A stretch of 64,000 nt of DNA from assembly GCA_017456905.1 (NCBI GenBank), contig JAFTIL010000017.1, forward strand, positions 27,081-91,080, read 5' to 3'. The stretch is from Clostridia bacterium. Its GTDB lineage: Bacteria; Bacillota; Clostridia; Oscillospirales; CAG-272. Each line of letters starts with the position of its first letter. Positions within the stretch are counted from its first letter, which is position 1. Both the position numbers and the translations under genes were made by a program. A model generated the notes under the pieces. That model searched no databases, was not told where the DNA came from, and saw only the letters and a list, made by a program, of their open reading frames with translations. Below, one piece after another: positions 63,896 to 64,000 of the stretch.

Positions 63896-64000
63896 GCTGT
63901 GCGCGCGAGAGCGAGCGCGGCTGAAAAAATTGATCATTGAAAATTGAACAACAGGAGATAGAAGTACAAGCAAAAGCGAGTGCGAAAATCTCGAAATTCC
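63896..64000 (+). promoter_or_regulatory. Leader of a probable rRNA operon
   Basis: A GC-rich palindromic stretch (GCGCGCGAGAGCGAGCGCG, near 63902-63920) is followed by ATCATTGAAAATTGAACAAC near 63934-63953, close to the Firmicutes rRNA boxA region. No 16S sequence is visible before the window ends, so the gene itself is not called. Confidence 0.7.

Noticed and set aside
63954-64000. Start of 16S rRNA
   Set aside because: No recognisable 16S 5' end is present before the window stops; only the leader can be supported.

Overview
The window looks like a chromosomal piece of an uncultured, probably gut-associated Clostridia member (low-to-mid GC Firmicutes). The signs are Firmicutes ribosomal-operon order, zinc-type S14, S4, L24 and L36, a V-type ATPase, the non-mevalonate gene ispE, many secreted lipoproteins with E/T/P-rich linkers, BspA-like leucine-rich repeats, and PadR/HAAS/DUF4097 regulation. 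No transposase, integrase, phage gene or CRISPR array was seen.

Bases 1-12042 are the distal S10/spc/alpha ribosomal superoperon, from the end of rpsC to rplQ, all on the + strand: rplP-rpmC-rpsQ-rplN-rplX-rplE-rpsZ-rpsH-rplF-rplR-rpsE-rpmD-rplO-secY-adk-map-infA-rpmJ-rpsM-rpsK-rpsD-rpoA-rplQ. infA seems to start with CTG. Six long spacers in the operon carry strong hairpins; the 246-base spacer before rpsH and the switch-like spacer before rpoA stand out.

Bases 12100-24300 are accessory: a double GNAT acetyltransferase, an SDR reductase, a decayed glycerophosphodiesterase fragment, two tandem paralogous lipoproteins, then leftward genes (BspA-like LRR lipoprotein; aminotransferase with an Lrp-type regulator; MutS-like ATPase; PHP phosphoesterase).

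Bases 24400-31560 hold a GH2 glycosidase, two paralogous surface proteins with a C-terminal Gly-Cys/TM/basic tail, a PlsC acyltransferase and an unknown gene. Bases 31560-43170 are a V-type ATPase operon (H-I-K-E-C-F-A-B-x-D). Its proteolipid carries the complete Na+ ligand set known from Enterococcus NtpK, and 'x' is an unexpected secreted beta-propeller/Big-domain lipoprotein inserted between atpB and atpD.

Bases 43200-58680 carry a 1534-residue surface protein with about 18 Cys-rich repeats, a uronate-isomerase-like protein that lacks the metal ligands, a YhcC-type radical SAM protein, a leftward envelope cluster, lacZ-ispE, and a GH78-like enzyme. Bases 58680-63560 hold a third surface-protein paralog, a leftward tRNA cluster (Gly-Arg-His), a PadR-HAAS-DUF4097 cluster and a SLOG-type protein. 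The last 440 bases carry three strong tandem promoters and a boxA-like leader, so an rRNA operon very probably starts just past the right edge.

Promoters are unusually uniform: TTGACA-like, exactly 17 bases, then TATAAT preceded by TGTGG, TGTGA or TGTGC. All calls come from reading the sequence by eye; no database search was run.
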